Positions 5,036 to 7,759 of a stretch of 7,759 nt of DNA are shown here, one piece after another; position 1 is the stretch's first letter; each line of letters begins with the position of its first letter. Origin of the DNA: Bacillota bacterium (GTDB lineage Bacteria; Bacillota; Clostridia; Saccharofermentanales; Fastidiosipilaceae); the NCBI GenBank assembly GCA_023388205.1, contig JAEWGS010000039.1:1-7759 (forward strand), given 5' to 3'. The notes beneath the pieces were generated by a model, which saw only the letters and a program-made list of their open reading frames with translations, searched no databases and was not told the DNA's origin. Both the position numbers and the translations under genes were made by a program.

Positions 5036-7759
5036 AAATTTCGGACGTTTCCATAATTACACCTTTAGCACGGATGCGAAAGCGCAGGTCATTTTAGCGG
5101 ACAACGAGTCTGGCAAAAGCACTTTGCTCGCCTTTTTGTTTGCCTGCCTTTATGGTTTGCCAAGCAATGGTCGCGCCAAAGGGCCGCAAGCGCCGAGAAT
5201 TCGCTATCACTCCTGGCATGCACAGAATAGTCGCATGGGTGGACGCATCGAATTTTCACATGAGGGAAGCCACTATTCGCTGTCTGTGAGTTTTGGGGAT
5301 ACGCCAAAAAAAGATGTCGTTCGAATTTGGGATTCGACGCACGCAAAAGAAGTTCAGTTGCCTATGAATGAGACGCCTGGGCACTATTTTTTGGGGATGG
5401 ATCGAGAAACCTTTCGCAGTACGGTCTATATTCCTCAGCTGAGCGTCCCCATTTCTGGAGATGCAGACGCCGTGTCCGCTTTGCTTCGCCATTTGAGTAA
5501 TCTGACTTTGACGGGAAGCAGTGATTATGGGTATCAAGAGGCCCAAGATGATTTGGATGCCGCAAAAGTTCTCTTGCGCAAAAAAAGGGGCGGAGGCGGT
5601 TTGATCCCAGAACTCAAAGACGAGTTGCAACGCTTAGAGGAGAATAAACGTGAAGCGGAAAACTCGATTCGCAGCTATGAATTTGAGCGAAACTCGATTG
5701 AGGAATTGCAGAAGCAACAAGAACAGTTGGGTCAGACACTCAAGAAGCAGAGACAAGATTTCAACAAGATTCAAGCTTTAGAAAATTTGCTGGCGACCAG
5801 AGCCATTCGTGAAGAAAGAGCTCAGCTTGAACAAAGCGAGGCTCAATTTTTGGAACGAGAACATTATTTTTCGCAACTTGAGCCACCACTTAGGCGTGAA
5901 GAACTCAGTCAAGTACAGGAACGTTTGCTTCAGCAACAAGCGGCCCTGCAAGAGGCGCGCTATCAGAAGACGAACCTAGAAAAACAACTTCAGCAGTACG
6001 AGAGCCTTTTGCATCAGCAGCAGGCGAAAATTAAGAGCGAGACGGCTGAACGAGACTTTTCGGAGCAAAAGGAGCAAACTGAGCGGCTCAAAGAGACTTT
6101 GGAATCTAAACGGACTTATGAATCTGAGCTTTTAGCGCGTGTGCGGGAATTTGACGAAGCGAATGAAGCGAAACGCCAAGCGGCCGAAAAAGATTTGGAT
6201 TTGTCTCGGAAACGCAGTCGAGAGCTGTCGGAGCGCGCGAATCAAAAGCGTTCAGAGCTTTCGAAACGTTTGCATGAAGCGCGTTCCGAAGCGATGCGCT
6301 TTTATGCGGACTTGGCGCTTTCTGAACGTGCTTATGAAGAAAGAAAACGCAGCTTTGATGCGGATGAAAGCAGCATAAAACTATTAAGAAAAAGAAAAGA
6401 AGAATTACAAAATGAGCTGATCGCATTGGAACAAGTGCGAGACGATGATCCTCAATTTTTAGCATGGGAAGAAGCGCAGCGAGAGAAGTGGAGTCAACAA
6501 GAGGCGAACGAAAAGAATGCGGGCGAGACTGAAGCGGCTGAGGCTGGGACTGAGGCTGAGACTGAGACTGAAGTTGAGGCTGAAGTTGAGGTTGAGGTTG
6601 AAGGTGAAGTGGCTGGGACTGAAGGTGAAGCCGGGGCTGAAGCGGCGATCGATTCGGTAGCGGAGCTAAAAGTCTCTGATGTGCGTTCGCCGCAAGCCGT
6701 GATGTTGCGCTCGCTTCATAACTCTGAGAGTCGACAGCTTCGTTCTAGAAGAGACGCTAAACGGCATATTTTCTTAGCTCGTGAAGAAAGCAAACTTCAG
6801 GAAGCAGAGACCCAGTTTAGGGCGCAGATTGAACGGCAACAGGAGCTGCGCCATAAGTTGAATGCTAAAGATCAAGAGATCGTCCGAGCGGATCGGGATA
6901 TTGCCCAAATTGAACGGAAGCGAGTTCCGGTGGATCGACGCGCCTTGGCATCTTTGCCGGAGTTGGGCATTTATATTTTTGTCACGCTCCTTTTAACTTC
7001 GAGCGCTTTGATTTTATTTTTTGGGGCAAAGCAAGTGGCGCGCCTCTTTGATTTCCCCGAAACTTTTTATCAGCAAGGTCCTTGGATTTTGCTCTTGTTC
7101 GCCGTCGCTATTTTGGGGCTTTTATTGTGGCGACTGAAACAGCGTCAAAGCCTACTCGGAGTGATGCGGCTGGATGAGGCTTTGCTGCAACAAATAAGTG
7201 AAAAAATGACACAACGAGCTGCACTGTTTCAAGATGCAGAAGCTCTAAAAAATGATTTGCTTTTAATTGAGCGTGAGACGGCGAAACTCAGCGTCAAGTT
7301 GAGAGATCTCAAAGATCAAAAACAAAGTCGCGTAGAACGCATCGGTCAAATGGAAGCGCAACTTCAAGAGATTAATACGCAGCTTGGCACTTTGAATTTG
7401 AGGCAAAACAGTTTGAGAAAAACGGTCTCGGACTTGAGAGCAGAGTACGACCAATTGCTTTCTCAAAAGTACATTTACGATGAGCGATTGGGCGCGATTC
7501 AAAAGGAAGAAGATCAGCTGATGCCGAAGATGGCAGAAGAGCTCAAAGCGGCGCAAGAGGAAGAACAGAATAAGCTTCAAAGTTATGAGCGGTTCAAAGA
7601 ACGTGTGCAGCGCGGAGAGGCCGGGGAGGGCGAAGCTGAAGTTCGACAGGCGCTTCAAGCGTTGCAAGATGAGGTGAAGCGACTCCAAGAACAACTGGGG
7701 CAAAAGCAAAACTTGCTGCGGCATTTTGTTCGTCAGCAGGGCTTCGAGCAGATTTCAGT
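5010..7759 (+). CDS. yhaN: YhaN-like Rad50/SbcC-type ATPase with central membrane hairpin; C-terminus beyond the window
   Basis: The frame is open for 916 codons to the window edge. The N-terminal ABC/SMC-like half begins MFVREIYIENFGRFHNYTF. Its Walker A is ADNESGKST (30-38), with Ala30 replacing the usual first Gly and with Lys36-Ser37 present. A Q-loop lies at Gln143 (FRSTVYIPQ). After a Gly-rich turn (193-197), long Glu/Gln/Lys/Arg-rich coiled coil runs over about 199-500. Then come a glutamate tract (506-546), more coiled coil (about 575-645), two membrane helices (652-673 and 691-709) and coiled coil to the end. The signature motif and Walker B should lie downstream. Only one cysteine (Cys46) is visible, so no CxxC zinc hook appears in this part. 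The start is ATG 5010, preceded by GGGGAGG. With YhaO it should form a nuclease/ATPase complex for DNA ends, tethered to the membrane by the hairpin. The membrane hairpin matches YhaN-type proteins as I recall them. The complete protein would probably exceed 1000 residues. Confidence 0.9.
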   Translation, partial: MFVREIYIENFGRFHNYTFSTDAKAQVILADNESGKSTLLAFLFACLYGLPSNGRAKGPQAPRIRYHSWHAQNSRMGGRIEFSHEGSHYSLSVSFGDTPKKDVVRIWDSTHAKEVQLPMNETPGHYFLGMDRETFRSTVYIPQLSVPISGDADAVSALLRHLSNLTLTGSSDYGYQEAQDDLDAAKVLLRKKRGGGGLIPELKDELQRLEENKREAENSIRSYEFERNSIEELQKQQEQLGQTLKKQRQDFNKIQALENLLATRAIREERAQLEQSEAQFLEREHYFSQLEPPLRREELSQVQERLLQQQAALQEARYQKTNLEKQLQQYESLLHQQQAKIKSETAERDFSEQKEQTERLKETLESKRTYESELLARVREFDEANEAKRQAAEKDLDLSRKRSRELSERANQKRSELSKRLHEARSEAMRFYADLALSERAYEERKRSFDADESSIKLLRKRKEELQNELIALEQVRDDDPQFLAWEEAQREKWSQQEANEKNAGETEAAEAGTEAETETEVEAEVEVEVEGEVAGTEGEAGAEAAIDSVAELKVSDVRSPQAVMLRSLHNSESRQLRSRRDAKRHIFLAREESKLQEAETQFRAQIERQQELRHKLNAKDQEIVRADRDIAQIERKRVPVDRRALASLPELGIYIFVTLLLTSSALILFFGAKQVARLFDFPETFYQQGPWILLLFAVAILGLLLWRLKQRQSLLGVMRLDEALLQQISEKMTQRAALFQDAEALKNDLLLIERETAKLSVKLRDLKDQKQSRVERIGQMEAQLQEINTQLGTLNLRQNSLRKTVSDLRAEYDQLLSQKYIYDERLGAIQKEEDQLMPKMAEELKAAQEEEQNKLQSYERFKERVQRGEAGEGEAEVRQALQALQDEVKRLQEQLGQKQNLLRHFVRQQGFEQIS
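6525..6647 (+). repeat. In-frame glutamate-alternating low-complexity tract in yhaN
   Basis: Codons 506-546 hold 16 Glu and otherwise almost only Ala, Val, Thr and Gly. From residue 515 to 533 every second residue is Glu. The DNA is built from degenerate hexamers (GAGGCT, GAGACT, GARGTT). It also contains an imperfect 18-base direct repeat starting at 6542 and 6611 (GGCTGGGACTGA, then GGCTGA or AGGTGA), 69 bases or 23 codons apart. This points to in-frame repeat expansion. Confidence 0.85.

Noticed and set aside
6525..6647. The glutamate repeat as a CRISPR or other non-coding repeat array
   Set aside because: The units are degenerate hexamers, fully in frame with a long coding sequence, and there are no spacers.
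7263..7724. A 153-codon minus-strand frame with a Leu-rich, membrane-like product
   Set aside because: It is antisense to the yhaN coiled coil. Glu/Lys/Gln codons read backwards give Leu/Phe-rich strings, so it is a shadow of a real gene.

Overview
The window looks like ordinary chromosome from a low-to-mid G+C Gram-positive bacterium (Bacillota, perhaps a clostridial lineage). The evidence is strong AGGAGG-type ribosome binding sites, a GTG start, tightly packed operons, and gene content matching two gene sets known from Bacillus: MoxR/DUF58/transglutaminase (compare yeaC-yeaD-yebA) and yhaO-yhaN. The genus cannot be fixed from the sequence. I saw no mobile element, CRISPR array, tRNA or rRNA.

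Layout. Two operons diverge from a 215-base intergenic region (3609-3823). Leftward on the minus strand run a MoxR-family AAA+ ATPase (3608-2598), a large membrane-anchored DUF58 protein (2582-636), and the start of a multi-pass membrane protein (632 to beyond base 1). By position and topology the last is probably the transglutaminase-like partner. Gaps are 15 and 3 bases, so the three genes are surely co-transcribed. Rightward run a YhaO/SbcD-like metallophosphoesterase (3824-5035) and, overlapping it by 26 bases, a YhaN-like Rad50/SbcC-type ATPase (5010 to beyond 7759). The ATPase has a central two-helix membrane hairpin.

How the genes work together. MoxR ATPases are thought to act as chaperones on DUF58/von Willebrand-like partners. 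With a transglutaminase-like membrane protein this set is usually linked to envelope or secreted-protein maturation, although its biochemistry is poorly known. YhaO and YhaN are expected to form an Mre11-Rad50-like nuclease/ATPase complex for DNA-end processing, here tethered to the membrane. No functional link between the two operons is shown beyond a shared control region.

Most unusual points. (1) A perfect 6-bp hairpin lies between the Shine-Dalgarno and the ATG of the MoxR gene; folding would cut the spacing from 23 to 7 bases. (2) The two divergent promoters are near-identical extended -10 elements (TGnTAyACTTTGA), with three TGAAA-type half-sites at exact 11-base steps between them. (3) The YhaN-like protein carries a strictly alternating glutamate tract, and the DUF58 protein a Gln-Ala/basic tail. 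No wholly new system is evident; the novelty is mainly regulatory and in these low-complexity additions.
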